Shown one piece after another: positions 18,699-26,748 of a stretch of DNA of 64,000 bases. The DNA comes from Rhodococcus jostii RHA1 (GTDB lineage Bacteria > Actinomycetota > Actinomycetes > Mycobacteriales > Mycobacteriaceae). The notes under the pieces are model-generated. The model had not been told where the DNA came from and searched no databases. It saw only the letters and a program-made list of their open reading frames with translations. Location of the stretch: contig NC_008268.1 in NCBI RefSeq assembly GCF_000014565.1, forward strand, positions 3,224,001-3,288,000, read 5' to 3'. Every line of letters starts with the position of its first letter. Positions within the stretch are counted from its first letter, which is position 1. The position numbers and the translations under genes are program-made.

Positions 18699-19568
18699 AT
18701 GAAGAACCATTCACTGCAGACAATATCCAGTGGGCATGGCTACCTCGAAGCACCACGCTGGCACGATGGTCGACTATGGGCCAGCGACTTTTTTGGCAAG
18801 CACGTCCTTCATTTCGAAGAGGACGGCAGCCACACTGCATTCGCGACGCTCGAAGAGTCACCGTCTGGGCTCGGTTTCCTACAGGATGGATCGGTCTTAG
18901 TGGTCCTCTTGGATCCGTCGAAGAAGAAGGTTGTGCGCATCGCGTCCGACGGATCCGTCAGCGAGTACGCCGATATCGCGCATATCGCCCGCGGAATGGC
19001 AAACGACATGCTGGTATCGCCGTCCGGACATGCCTACATTGGTAACTTTGGCTTTGACCTCGGGGCTGAGGATCCGAAGGCAACAACTTTGGCCCACGTA
19101 ACACCCGAGGGCAACGTAAGCAGAGTTGAAGGCGATGCGACATTCCCGAACGGAGCAGCTCTTAGTGCGGACGGTCGAACTTTGCTCCTCGCGGAGACTT
19201 TCGGTCACCGGATTGATGCTTTTGACGTAAACGCCGATGGTTCCTTGACTAATTTCCGAGTGTGGGCACAACTCGACGAGAGCATGCACCCTGACGGGAT
19301 TGCACTGGACACCGAAGGTGGCGTCTGGTTCGGCAATGGCCTGACCAACGGTCCGGAGAGCGGCTTCTATCGCGTTGAGGAGGGCGGCGAGATCACCGAT
19401 TCCGTTCTCGTGCCTGACGCCTGGGCTGTTGCGTGCACGTTCGGCGGATCGGACCTGGATGTGCTGTACATGTTTTGCAATGCGACCACTCTCGAGCAGT
19501 TCGGTGAAGGTAAGTCACAAGGCACCGTCCGCACCGCGCAGGTGAATCGACGTGGCGTCGCACAGTAG
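18699..19568 (+). CDS. SMP-30/gluconolactonase-family hydrolase
   Basis: A 289-residue six-bladed beta-propeller lactonase. The metal-ligand motifs of the family are in order: YLEAPRW with Glu17, GMANDMLVSPSGHAYIGNFG, FPNGAALSADGRTLLLAETF and HPDGIALDTEGGVWFGNG. Such enzymes open lactones with a single bound divalent metal. Immediately after a Baeyer-Villiger-type monooxygenase it probably opens the lactone made there to a hydroxy acid. It has no signal peptide and is probably cytoplasmic. After it, the operon is interrupted by 280 bases with tandem repeats. Confidence 0.88.
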   Translation: MKNHSLQTISSGHGYLEAPRWHDGRLWASDFFGKHVLHFEEDGSHTAFATLEESPSGLGFLQDGSVLVVLLDPSKKKVVRIASDGSVSEYADIAHIARGMANDMLVSPSGHAYIGNFGFDLGAEDPKATTLAHVTPEGNVSRVEGDATFPNGAALSADGRTLLLAETFGHRIDAFDVNADGSLTNFRVWAQLDESMHPDGIALDTEGGVWFGNGLTNGPESGFYRVEEGGEITDSVLVPDAWAVACTFGGSDLDVLYMFCNATTLEQFGEGKSQGTVRTAQVNRRGVAQ

Positions 19569-19595
19569 GCCGGCCTGAATCTCCCTAGAGGTGGG

Positions 19596-19699
19596 CCGTC
19601 CGTGCGGAGTTCGATCGGGCCCGAGACGGCCCGAGACGGCCCGATCGGTACTCCGTCCGTACGGAGTTCGATCGGGCCCGAGACGGACCGATCGGTACG
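19596..19699. repeat. GC-rich tandem repeat (two imperfect copies)
   Basis: Copy 1 (19596-19652) and copy 2 (19653-19699) both begin CCGTCCGT(G/A)CGGAGTTCG, then ATCGGGCCCGAGACGG, and end CCGATCGGTAC. Copy 1 has one extra internal CCCGAGACGG unit. The units are rich in self-complementary GATCGGGCCCGA-like stretches and could fold strongly. They lie in the non-coding gap between the lactonase and aldehyde dehydrogenase genes, so they may act as a terminator or recombination scar. Confidence 0.75.
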
Positions 19700-19848
19700 G
19701 TGCCGAGCAGTCATCTAGTCATGCGCTTCAACTGTAGACGCTCCAGCGCTTTGCCCTTCGTTTGGCTGCGGCAGCGTATTGACCGTAATCGTCTTTCGTA
19801 AGCAACCTTGGAAGACAAGGTATATGACCACTTTAGAGAGGTTACATT

Positions 19849-21297
19849 ATGCCCCCATCCGGTGGCGCCGACCGCAGACAGTTTTATATTAACGGTCAGT
19901 GGCGAGAGGCTGTCGACCCAGAATTATTTACTATTGCAGAAGCAGCAACCGAGCGGCCGCTGGGCGTTGCCGCAATGGGTGGTCCTTCGGAGATTGACGA
20001 AGCTGTTTTGGCCGCGCGGGCGGCACTCGACAACGGCCCCTGGGGGCGTTCCACCCCGCACGAACGGGCCGAGACTATGCGGCGGTTCGCCGATAGCCTC
20101 GAGCGCCGAGGAGAATCCACCGCGCGCTTGGTCAGTCAGCAGAATGGCATGATTAGGCCTTTATCGATTATCAGTAACGCTGCGGCCCCGGTAGCGGTAC
20201 TGCGTTCAATGGCTGAGCTCGCCGAGGCACGGACTTTTGAGACTCGCCGCCCCAGCAAGAAGGGGCACACCATTGTGCGGCAAGAGCCAGTCGGTGTTGT
20301 TGGTGCAATCGTTGCGTGGAACTATCCTCAGTTGCTGGCTATGGCCAAGATCGCTCCTGCTCTCGCCGCTGGGTGCACTATCGTTTTGAAACCAGCCCCC
20401 GAAACTGCGCTTGACGCCTACGTGCTCGGGGAAGCAGCGGAAGATGCAGGTCTGCCGCCTGGAGTCCTCAACATTGTTGCTGGTGGCGTTCGCGCGGGCG
20501 AGGCCCTTGTGGCCCATCCGGGTGTGGACAAGATTGCATTTACCGGGTCAACGGCTGCAGGGCAGGCGATAGGCGAGGCGGCAGGCCGGTCCCTCAAGAG
20601 GGTATCGCTCGAGCTCGGTGGCAAGTCGGCGGCCGTTGTGCTCCCTGATGCGGATCTGGATGTCTTCGCTAGGAGCCTGGACGACGCTGTGTTCAAGAAC
20701 GGGGGGCAGACGTGCACCACAAACTCCCGTATCTTGGTTCCCCATGGTCGTTCCCAGGAAGTTCTAGATGTCCTGGCTGCCTATGTGGATGATCTGGCGA
20801 TGGGGGACCCGCTTGACGACGCGGTCACTTTGGGCCCGATGGTGAGCGATCGACACCGAGAGCGAGTTAGAAACTATATCCGGCTCGGGGAGTCTGAGGG
20901 ATTCCAGCTTGTCCGTGGCGGCGCCGAGCCGCCTGATGGCCTAACGCAAGGGTGGTTTGTTTCGCCTACTATTTTTGGAGGCGTGGACAATAACAGTCGA
21001 CTGGCGCAGGAGGAGATATTCGGTCCTGTCATCTCCGTTATCCCGTACGGGTCCGAGGATGAGGCCGTTCGTATCGCAAATGACACCGTCTTCGGTTTGG
21101 GCGGGGTCGTCTTTACTGAGGATCACGAGCATGGCCTAGATATCGCGTCACGTATCAGGTCTGGAACAATGGGGATCAATTATTTTTCGATGGACATGGG
21201 CTCCCCCTTCGGTGGCGTGAAGCACAGCGGAATTGGGCGAGAATTCGGCCCTGAGGCGCTGGATTACTATCTCGAATACAGGTCCATCTATGTCTAG
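19849..21297 (+). CDS. NAD(P)-dependent aldehyde dehydrogenase
   Basis: A 482-residue enzyme of the ALDH superfamily. Visible are VGAIVAWNYPQ and VLKPAPETALDAY of the cofactor domain, KIAFTGSTAAGQAIGEAA, the general base in SLELGGKSAAV, the nucleophile in NGGQTCT and EEIFGPVISVIPY. The end (GGVKHSGIGREFGPEALDYY) is complete. It should oxidise an aldehyde from the ring-opening pathway to the acid. The gene contains TTA leucine codons (for example at PLSII) and looks AT-richer than the flanking operons, like the monooxygenase gene. A CoA-transferase follows 114 bases later. Confidence 0.9.
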   Translation: MPPSGGADRRQFYINGQWREAVDPELFTIAEAATERPLGVAAMGGPSEIDEAVLAARAALDNGPWGRSTPHERAETMRRFADSLERRGESTARLVSQQNGMIRPLSIISNAAAPVAVLRSMAELAEARTFETRRPSKKGHTIVRQEPVGVVGAIVAWNYPQLLAMAKIAPALAAGCTIVLKPAPETALDAYVLGEAAEDAGLPPGVLNIVAGGVRAGEALVAHPGVDKIAFTGSTAAGQAIGEAAGRSLKRVSLELGGKSAAVVLPDADLDVFARSLDDAVFKNGGQTCTTNSRILVPHGRSQEVLDVLAAYVDDLAMGDPLDDAVTLGPMVSDRHRERVRNYIRLGESEGFQLVRGGAEPPDGLTQGWFVSPTIFGGVDNNSRLAQEEIFGPVISVIPYGSEDEAVRIANDTVFGLGGVVFTEDHEHGLDIASRIRSGTMGINYFSMDMGSPFGGVKHSGIGREFGPEALDYYLEYRSIYV

Positions 21298-21411
21298 TCG
21301 CCTCGGAGCCTTCCGACCCCACTCCCTGTTCAATTGGATGCCTAGAGGCTTCATGATTTACCTTCCCCCTCGGCCGGCCCGACCCTTCAATACCCACCAG
21401 AATGAGCAGCC

Positions 21412-22665
21412 ATGACCAACTCGACAGTCAACGCCCTTTCGGCCGACGCCTGGGACGCCTCTTCCAATTCAGCCGCGCTGCCTCCGCGGACTGGCGCGCT
21501 CACAGACATTCGCGTCGTCGACCTGTCGCGGGTGCTCGCCGGACCGCTGTGCGGGCAGATGCTCGCTGACCACGGTGCGGACGTAACGAAAGTAGAGCCA
21601 CCAGCCGGCGACGAAACCCGCGGTTGGGGCCCGCCGTTCGTCAGAGAAGACCACAGCACGTACTTCGACGGGCTCAACCGCAACAAGCGCAACATCAGCG
21701 TCGACCTACGAATCGAGGAAGGACAGCAACTCCTGCGCCGAATGCTCGCCGAGGCCGACGTGGTGATCGAGAATTTCAAGGCCGGGACGCTCGAGAAGTG
21801 GGGCCTGGGCGACGAAGTACTCGCCGCGGAGTTCCCGCGCCTCGTACACTGCCGGATCACCGGGTACGGTACCGACGGGCCGCTTGGTGGCGCGCCCGGG
21901 TACGACGCAGTGCTTCAGGCACTGTCCGGGCTGATGAGTATCAACGGCGAAGCTGACGGCACGGCGATGCGGATCGGGATCCCGCTGGTGGATATCATCA
22001 CCGGCCTCAATGCGATGAACGGCATCCTCATGGCGCTGCACGTGCGGCGCGAGACCGGGCGCGGGCAGCTTGTCGACCTCGCGCTGCTCGACAGCGCGGT
22101 GTCGATCCTGCACCCACACGCCGGCAAATGGTTTGCTACCGGCGTCGCGCCGGAACGCACCGGCGTCGCCCATCCCACCATCTGTCCTTACGAGACGTTC
22201 ATCTGCAGTGACGGACCGTTCTTCATTGGTGCCGGCAACGACCGGCAGTTCCGGTCGCTCGCCAACGCGTTGGACGCTCCCGGGCTCGCCGAGGACCCAC
22301 GGTTCACGACGAATACCGATCGTATGGCGAACGCAGTACAGCTGCGCAAGGTCCTCGGCGGACTCATCGGCGGTTGGCAGCGCGAGGCCCTGGCCGCCGC
22401 ACTTCGACTGGCCGGTGTTCCCTCGGGGGCCGTGAACAACGTCGGGGAGGCACTCAACCTTCCGCAGGTGCGGCACCGAAAGATGGTGATCGAATGCGAC
22501 GGGTACCGAGGTGTCGGCGTACCAGTAAAGCTGTCCGAGTCCCCCGGTTCGGTGAGATTCGGCCCTCGCCACCGCGGCGCCGACACCGACGCTGTTCTCG
22601 CCGAGCTCGGATTTTCCGAGAACGAGGTTGCGTCTCTACGCGGCTCCGGGGTATTGCCGGAGTAG
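21412..22665 (+). CDS. CaiB/BaiF (family III) CoA-transferase
   Basis: A 417-residue family III CoA-transferase of usual length. The opening IRVVDLSRVLAGPLCGQMLA, the PPAGDETRGWGPPF segment, GLNRNKRNISVDLR and PGYDAVLQALSGLMSINGEA with the catalytic Asp are all present. These enzymes move CoA between organic acids through an aspartyl-CoA anhydride. In this cluster it would activate the acid made by the aldehyde dehydrogenase. It returns to higher GC than the monooxygenase, and is followed directly by IS3 and NudC remnants. Confidence 0.9.
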   Translation: MTNSTVNALSADAWDASSNSAALPPRTGALTDIRVVDLSRVLAGPLCGQMLADHGADVTKVEPPAGDETRGWGPPFVREDHSTYFDGLNRNKRNISVDLRIEEGQQLLRRMLAEADVVIENFKAGTLEKWGLGDEVLAAEFPRLVHCRITGYGTDGPLGGAPGYDAVLQALSGLMSINGEADGTAMRIGIPLVDIITGLNAMNGILMALHVRRETGRGQLVDLALLDSAVSILHPHAGKWFATGVAPERTGVAHPTICPYETFICSDGPFFIGAGNDRQFRSLANALDAPGLAEDPRFTTNTDRMANAVQLRKVLGGLIGGWQREALAAALRLAGVPSGAVNNVGEALNLPQVRHRKMVIECDGYRGVGVPVKLSESPGSVRFGPRHRGADTDAVLAELGFSENEVASLRGSGVLPE

Positions 22666-22691
22666 CGGGGCCGCAACACCCGTGAATTCCG

Positions 22692-22838
22692 TCATTCGGG
22701 GGCGTTCCGAGGACGGCATACCGATTGCAGCACAGTGGTTACGAACTCCGGTCCGTTGTCCATCCGCAACACCAGCGGCGGTCCACCCCACAGCGCGAAC
22801 GCCTTGTCCAACTCGATCAAAGCGAGCCATAGCACCGG
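22692..22838 (-). mobile_element. Fragment of an IS3-family transposase (integrase core)
   Basis: The minus strand encodes LALIELDKAFALWGGPPLVL followed by RMDNGPEFVTTVLQSV, the DDE integrase segment around the second catalytic Asp of IS3-type OrfB. It ends at a TGA at 22692-22694 and has no upstream part: the frame merges at about 22820-22838 into a NudC remnant. Only about 45 codons remain, so it is inactive. Confidence 0.65.
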
Positions 22839-23131
22839 CCTGGAAGTAAGCGATCATCGAAACCTTCGTCGCCCCGCACTGCCCATTCGTCGTCCCCGTC
22901 GAAGACACCGAGCAGCACCGCATGCTCGGGAGGCTCGAAGTAGCGGTCGGAGTACGGTTCCAGCAGCACATGCTTCTCCGTGAGACGAACCTGCCCGAGC
23001 CCGTCGACTCGCAGAAGTCGCGCCGTCGGCCACCCCTCCCGCAGCGCCTCGGCGTCGTCGCGCAGTGCGGCGGGGCGGTCGAGGCCACCACGTGAAGCCG
23101 CGGCCAGTCGCGATCGAGTTCGATCATAGAT
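22817..23131 (-). pseudogene. N-terminal remnant of NAD+ diphosphatase (NudC-like)
   Basis: On the minus strand GGLDRPAALRDDAEALREGW, PTARLLRVDGLGQV, LEPYSDRYFEPPEHAVLLGV and FDGDDEWAVRGDE match the N-terminal domain of actinobacterial NudC. The zinc-ribbon and Nudix box are missing because the frame runs into the IS3 fragment and a stop at 22817. The true start is also lost. Confidence 0.5.
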
Positions 23132-23510
23132 TCACGCCCAATCTCGTAATGGTGCTTCACAATTGCTCGAAAAATCATGTTCGTACCGCGCGCTTTCGCC
23201 CATCAACTCTGAAAGCCCCGGAGGGCTCGCCTTCCAGGCACCGTACCTACCGACGCGTCATCAACGCGGTTATTCCACAGATGATCTTATCCACAATGAA
23301 GAACGGCTATCTGACACTTACTTGACTGCAAGCTAAGTGACACGACACACGAACCTTGTATCATCATATTCGTTGCACCCCAACCTTTTTAATCGATACT
23401 CAAGGCTGTTACCCTTGGCCGTGGCACGGTTCCCGCCGATCAACTGATCTCGATTAGCGAAGTGGTTTGTCGAGTGCCTTTCCCCAACAAAAACCCTCAA
23501 GGAGCACGCT
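23132..23510. other. Gene-free AT-rich stretch
   Basis: About 380 bases with lower GC than the surroundings. It contains a perfect DnaA-box match TTATCCACA at 23287-23295 and a near match TTATTCCACA at 23270-23279. It also has the probable promoter and leader of the tautomerase gene; AAGGAGC precedes its ATG. No gene is supported here. Confidence 0.5.
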
Positions 23511-23711
23511 ATGCCGCTGTTGCATGTGACCCAGACCCCCGGCCAATCCGCCGAAGCGAAGCGTGAGCTATTGAAAAAGCTGACCGCTGCATACGTGGAC
23601 GCCACAGGAGCGAAACCGGCAAGTGTCTGGGTGACGATCGAAGAAGTGTCGAAGGACGATTGGGCCATCGGCGGTGAGACTCTGACCGAACGAGCCTCGA
23701 AGCCGGCCTGA
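23511..23711 (+). CDS. 4-oxalocrotonate-tautomerase-family small protein
   Basis: A 66-residue protein of the 4-OT superfamily, correct length. After removal of Met the catalytic Pro1 is exposed (MPLLHVTQTPGQSAEAKREL), followed by TAAYVDATGAKPASVWVTIE and a DDWAIGG loop. Family members are tautomerases, dehalogenases or decarboxylases on keto-enol acids, acting as hexamers or trimers of dimers. A good ribosome site (CAAGGAGCACGCT) precedes the ATG. It may serve the same pathway as the hydratase downstream. A very stable hairpin follows at 23821. Confidence 0.85.
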   Translation: MPLLHVTQTPGQSAEAKRELLKKLTAAYVDATGAKPASVWVTIEEVSKDDWAIGGETLTERASKPA

Positions 23712-23820
23712 CCGACTTTCGGCGAGCGACTCCGACTTCTCGTTCGGCCACCTCGGTCGCGCGAGAGGCCGGAACCCACCCTCGGTTCTCACTGAACGTC
23801 GGCGCCCCTGATCAACTGGA

Positions 23821-23859
23821 GTGGTGCCCTCCGCTCACCTGCTGAGCGGAGGGCACCAC
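23821..23859. terminator. Perfect 17-bp stem hairpin, probable terminator
   Basis: GTGGTGCCCTCCGCTCA (23821-23837) pairs perfectly with TGAGCGGAGGGCACCAC (23843-23859) around the loop CCTGC. There is no T-run after it, as is common for actinobacterial terminators. It lies 109 bases after the tautomerase stop. A 65-codon open frame that begins on the first GTG of this stem (to 24018) is therefore unlikely to be a real gene, although its last part resembles no known family. Confidence 0.65.
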
Positions 23860-24041
23860 GTCGAGAAACTCGTCGATGCCATCAAATGTTGCGGAAACGG
23901 CGTAGTCGGCGTTGCCGTCCTTGATTCCGAGATCTCGGCCGTGCCGATACTGAACAATCTGCGGACTGCAGCCGAAGTCGGGACCGACAACTACAAGTCA
24001 GTCATCGTGACTGATTGACCCTCACACAAGGAGCAACTTTC

Positions 24042-24842
24042 ATGGATGATCCCGTTCTCGTCCAGCGCGACGGTGTTATCGAGACCTGGACAATCAATCT
24101 GCCCGAAGAACGCAACCCGATCTCCGGCGAGGACGTGATCGACGCGCTCGTTGCGTGCGTGGCCGCTGTCAATGCCAGCCATGAGACCAGAGCAGTCATC
24201 GTGACGGGCGCCGGTTCCGCGTTCTCGGCCGGCGGTAACGTGAAGGACATGGCGGAAGGCCGCGGGCTCTTCGGAGGCAAGCCTCACCAGCAGCGCGAGG
24301 GGTATCGGAAGGGAATTCAACGTATACCTCGGGCGATGTACAACTGCGACGTCCCCCTGATTGCGGCGGTGAACGGACCCGCAGTGGGCGCCGGCTGCGA
24401 TCTCGCGCTCATGTGTGACATGCGGATCGCCTCCGACACGGCCTTCTTCGCCGAAAGCTTCGTCAAGCTGGGCATTATCCCCGGGGACGGTGGAGCGTGG
24501 TTGCTGCCACGCGCGATCGGCGCGGCCCGCGCTGCCGAGATGACGTTGACCGGGGACCGCGTCGACGCGGCGACTGCACTGGAATGGGGGCTGGTCTCCC
24601 GGGTCGTCGCCCCGGAGCAGCTGCTCGACGAGGCGCGCGGGCTGGCGGAGCGCGTAGCGGTCAATCCGCCGAACTCGGTGCGGATGGCAAAGAAGCTTTT
24701 GCGTGAATCCCAGCATCTGAGTCTCGATAGTTTGCTCGAGTTGTCCGCTGCCATGCAAGCGCTGTCCCATCACACCGCCGACCACCGTGAGGCCGTCAGC
24801 GCGTTCATGGAGAAGCGTCCGGGTTCCTTCACAGGTGAGTAG
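24042..24842 (+). CDS. Enoyl-CoA hydratase/isomerase (crotonase) family protein
   Basis: A 266-residue crotonase with AAGGAGC before ATG 24042. The oxyanion-hole motifs are SAFSAGGNVKDM and VNGPAVGAGCDLALMCDMRI, followed by FVKLGIIPGDGGAWLLPRA. The first catalytic Glu of hydratases (GGCE in the mitochondrial enzyme) is Asp here (AGCDLAL), and the second Glu position sits in FFAESF, so classic hydratase chemistry is not certain; isomerase or ring hydrolase activity is possible. It ends the island-like cluster starting at the monooxygenase. Confidence 0.88.
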   Translation: MDDPVLVQRDGVIETWTINLPEERNPISGEDVIDALVACVAAVNASHETRAVIVTGAGSAFSAGGNVKDMAEGRGLFGGKPHQQREGYRKGIQRIPRAMYNCDVPLIAAVNGPAVGAGCDLALMCDMRIASDTAFFAESFVKLGIIPGDGGAWLLPRAIGAARAAEMTLTGDRVDAATALEWGLVSRVVAPEQLLDEARGLAERVAVNPPNSVRMAKKLLRESQHLSLDSLLELSAAMQALSHHTADHREAVSAFMEKRPGSFTGE

Positions 24843-25499
24843 CACCTGAATCGCTCGAGGCTGCGTCGGTATCACCGGAGAATGACCGCCCAGCCGCCCG
24901 CGAGCACAGTATGAGAACCACGAACGAGCAGATCTATCACCGCCTGACCCAATGACATGCGCTGGCCGTGGAGGCAGTCGTCACGGTTCTAGACTCGAGG
25001 TGCGATGGAGGTGCGCGATGGACAACGGATCCGTCCTGCAAGCCCATGACCTGCGGCCGCCGTGGGGGCTCACGGCGGCCGCAGCCGGCTGTGTGGCGGT
25101 GGTCCTGACCTCACGCTGCAGGTGCTGGTCGTCGCCGCCGTACTCGCCGGTGTGGCGATCCCGGCGTTCCATCGCACACGTTGTCGCCCGTTGTCGCCCG
25201 TTGGCGGCCCGGTGCGCCTCGATCCGCGCCGGGTTGTGCGTGCCCGCGATCCCGTTGTCGGTGCTCGTGCTCGTCGATTCGCTCTGACCGGCGCCGGAAC
25301 CGCACACTCCTCCCATGCAGCAACTCCTCGCGGACAACGAACTCGCCCTCACCGTCGTGATGTGCGTGGTCGTGGTGGCGCTCGCCGCCGCCGCGGTGCC
25401 CTGCCCGCACAGCTTCCGGCTTTTCCTCCGCGCCTTGGCCCGCCGAGCGTCGATAGATTCCCGCCCGCATCCCGTCGAACCCTCAGGGGCGCTAGCCGG
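24843..25499. other. Intergenic stretch with possible small frameshifted membrane ORFs
   Basis: Some 650 bases without a convincing gene. An ATG at 25018 with GGAGGTGCGCG before it opens an 89-codon frame whose first 30 codons have a hydrophobic stretch (WGLTAAAAGCVAVVLT). The hydrophobic continuation (LTLQVLVVAAVLAGVAIPAF) is in another frame, as if one base had been gained or lost. A second short frame from 25315 starts QQLLADNELALTVVMCVVVV. A 10-bp direct repeat GTTGTCGCCC occurs at about 25180-25200. Confidence 0.4.
25018..25287 (+). CDS. Hypothetical small membrane protein, possibly frameshifted
   Basis: An 89-codon frame with a good ribosome site (GGAGGTGCGCG before ATG). Residues about 15-31 are hydrophobic. 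The second half is rich in Arg, Cys and Pro and looks like a wrong frame, while the +1 frame continues with a second membrane-like segment. It could be a decayed two-helix membrane protein. I do not recognise a family. Confidence 0.25.
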   Translation: MDNGSVLQAHDLRPPWGLTAAAAGCVAVVLTSRCRCWSSPPYSPVWRSRRSIAHVVARCRPLAARCASIRAGLCVPAIPLSVLVLVDSL

Positions 25500-26543
25500 T
25501 CAGGTGGTTGGTGCGCGTTCGAGGAGTGCGGGACGCCCGTGGTCCCCGGACGGGATCGGGTAGAAGGTGTGGTGGGTGGTGGGGTCGACCACCACGACGT
25601 GCGCGCCATCGGCGAGGTGACCGGACCCGACCTCGGTAAGGTGTCCGCCCTCCTGGTCGAACACGCTGACGGTGCCGCTCTCGGCGGCAACGTAAAGGCG
25701 GTGCGCCCCTTGGTCGTAGGCGAGCACATCTGGTTGCCTGCCGACCCCGGCGGCACCGGCGGTCTTCCAGGTCGCCAGGTCGACGGTGAGCAGGGTGGCA
25801 TTGTCCTCGCAGGCAACGAACGTGAGCCGTGCCGGTGGGTCGAGGGCGAGGCCGTGGCCGCCGCGGCATCCAGGTGTCGGAAGCCTGCGGATGACGGTAA
25901 GGGTTTCGGGGTCGATGGCGGCGAGATCGCCCGTGCCTTGGACCGCGACGAGCATCTGGTCGGCGACCGGGTCGTAGGCGACGTTGCCGACGTCGCCGCC
26001 GAGGTCGACTGTGCCGCGCACGCGTGCGGTGGCGGCGTCGATGACGGTCTCGGTGCCGCCGGATTCGTTGGTAGTCCACACCGCACCGCGTTTCGGGTCG
26101 TAGGCGATCCCGTCCGGGTAGTCACCGGTGGGGGCCTGTCCGAGCACGGCGGCGGTGTCTTCGTCGAGGAGGACCAGTCGATTGTCGCCGGTGGCGGTGA
26201 CGTAGACCCGGCGCAGCTCGGGGACGACGAGGACGCCGTGTGCCTGCGGCAGGTTCAGGATCGTTCGGACGACCTGCTGGGTGTGGACGTCGACTTCGAT
26301 GACCTCGCTGGCGCCGAGGTGTGCAATGAACAGCAGTCCCCGCTCGGAGTCGAGACTGCCGTAGTCGAAGCGTGAATTGTCGCCGGGAAGGGCGATCTCC
26401 GCGACCGGGCGCAACGGCAGCGGGCCACTCTCCGGTGGTGTCGACCGGGACGAGCACCCGCCGACCAGGATCGACGCCATAACGAGTGCGGGCAGCAGCC
26501 GGGCTGGTCTCGGTCTGCGCCGGTCACCGGTACGGGTGCCCAT
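25500..26543 (-). CDS. YncE-like beta-propeller lipoprotein
   Basis: A 347-residue secreted lipoprotein. The N-terminus has Arg residues, a hydrophobic core (LLPALVMASILVG) and the lipobox LVGGC, so it would be cut and lipid-anchored on the outer face of the membrane. The rest is a set of repeated beta-propeller blades, each like LLFIAHLGASEVIEVDVHTQ, RRVYVTATGDNRLVLLDEDT, TFVACEDNATLLTVDLATW. YncE-type propellers have no settled function; some bind nucleic acid or serve as scaffolds. It is divergent from the chromate operon and may share its operator region. Confidence 0.82.
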   Translation of the reverse strand: MGTRTGDRRRPRPARLLPALVMASILVGGCSSRSTPPESGPLPLRPVAEIALPGDNSRFDYGSLDSERGLLFIAHLGASEVIEVDVHTQQVVRTILNLPQAHGVLVVPELRRVYVTATGDNRLVLLDEDTAAVLGQAPTGDYPDGIAYDPKRGAVWTTNESGGTETVIDAATARVRGTVDLGGDVGNVAYDPVADQMLVAVQGTGDLAAIDPETLTVIRRLPTPGCRGGHGLALDPPARLTFVACEDNATLLTVDLATWKTAGAAGVGRQPDVLAYDQGAHRLYVAAESGTVSVFDQEGGHLTEVGSGHLADGAHVVVVDPTTHHTFYPIPSGDHGRPALLERAPTT

Positions 26544-26643
26544 CCCAGCTCCTGTCTGCTTCCTGACTGGTCAGGTTCCGGGCGTGACGTGGGTGGCCGC
26601 CTCTTCGTCGTCGACGGCCTCGAACGCGACGGCCACTTTCACG

Positions 26644-26748
26644 GTAACCACGGTTACAGTCCAGTGTCCAGGTGCGCGCCCAAGTCGCCCCACCGGCCCG
26701 CGAACCCACGGATAGACATCGCAGTGAAACCGTGGTTACATCACGGTT
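26644..26748. promoter_or_regulatory. Palindromic operators of the chromate operon
   Basis: GTAACC (26644-26649) and GGTTAC (26652-26657) form an inverted repeat with a two-base centre. A second one, AACCGTG (26728-26734) and CACGGTT (26742-26748), has perfect 7-bp arms and contains another GGTTAC. The second arm touches the GTG start at 26749, so transcription may begin at or very near the start codon. ChrB-type proteins act as chromate-responsive regulators, so these are likely ChrB sites. Confidence 0.6.

Noticed and set aside
23270..23295. Replication origin
   Set aside because: Only two DnaA-box-like sequences, and no replication gene or further boxes nearby.
23821..24018. 65-codon ORF
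   Set aside because: It begins on the stem of a perfect hairpin and lacks a ribosome site; its C-terminal part has no clear family.
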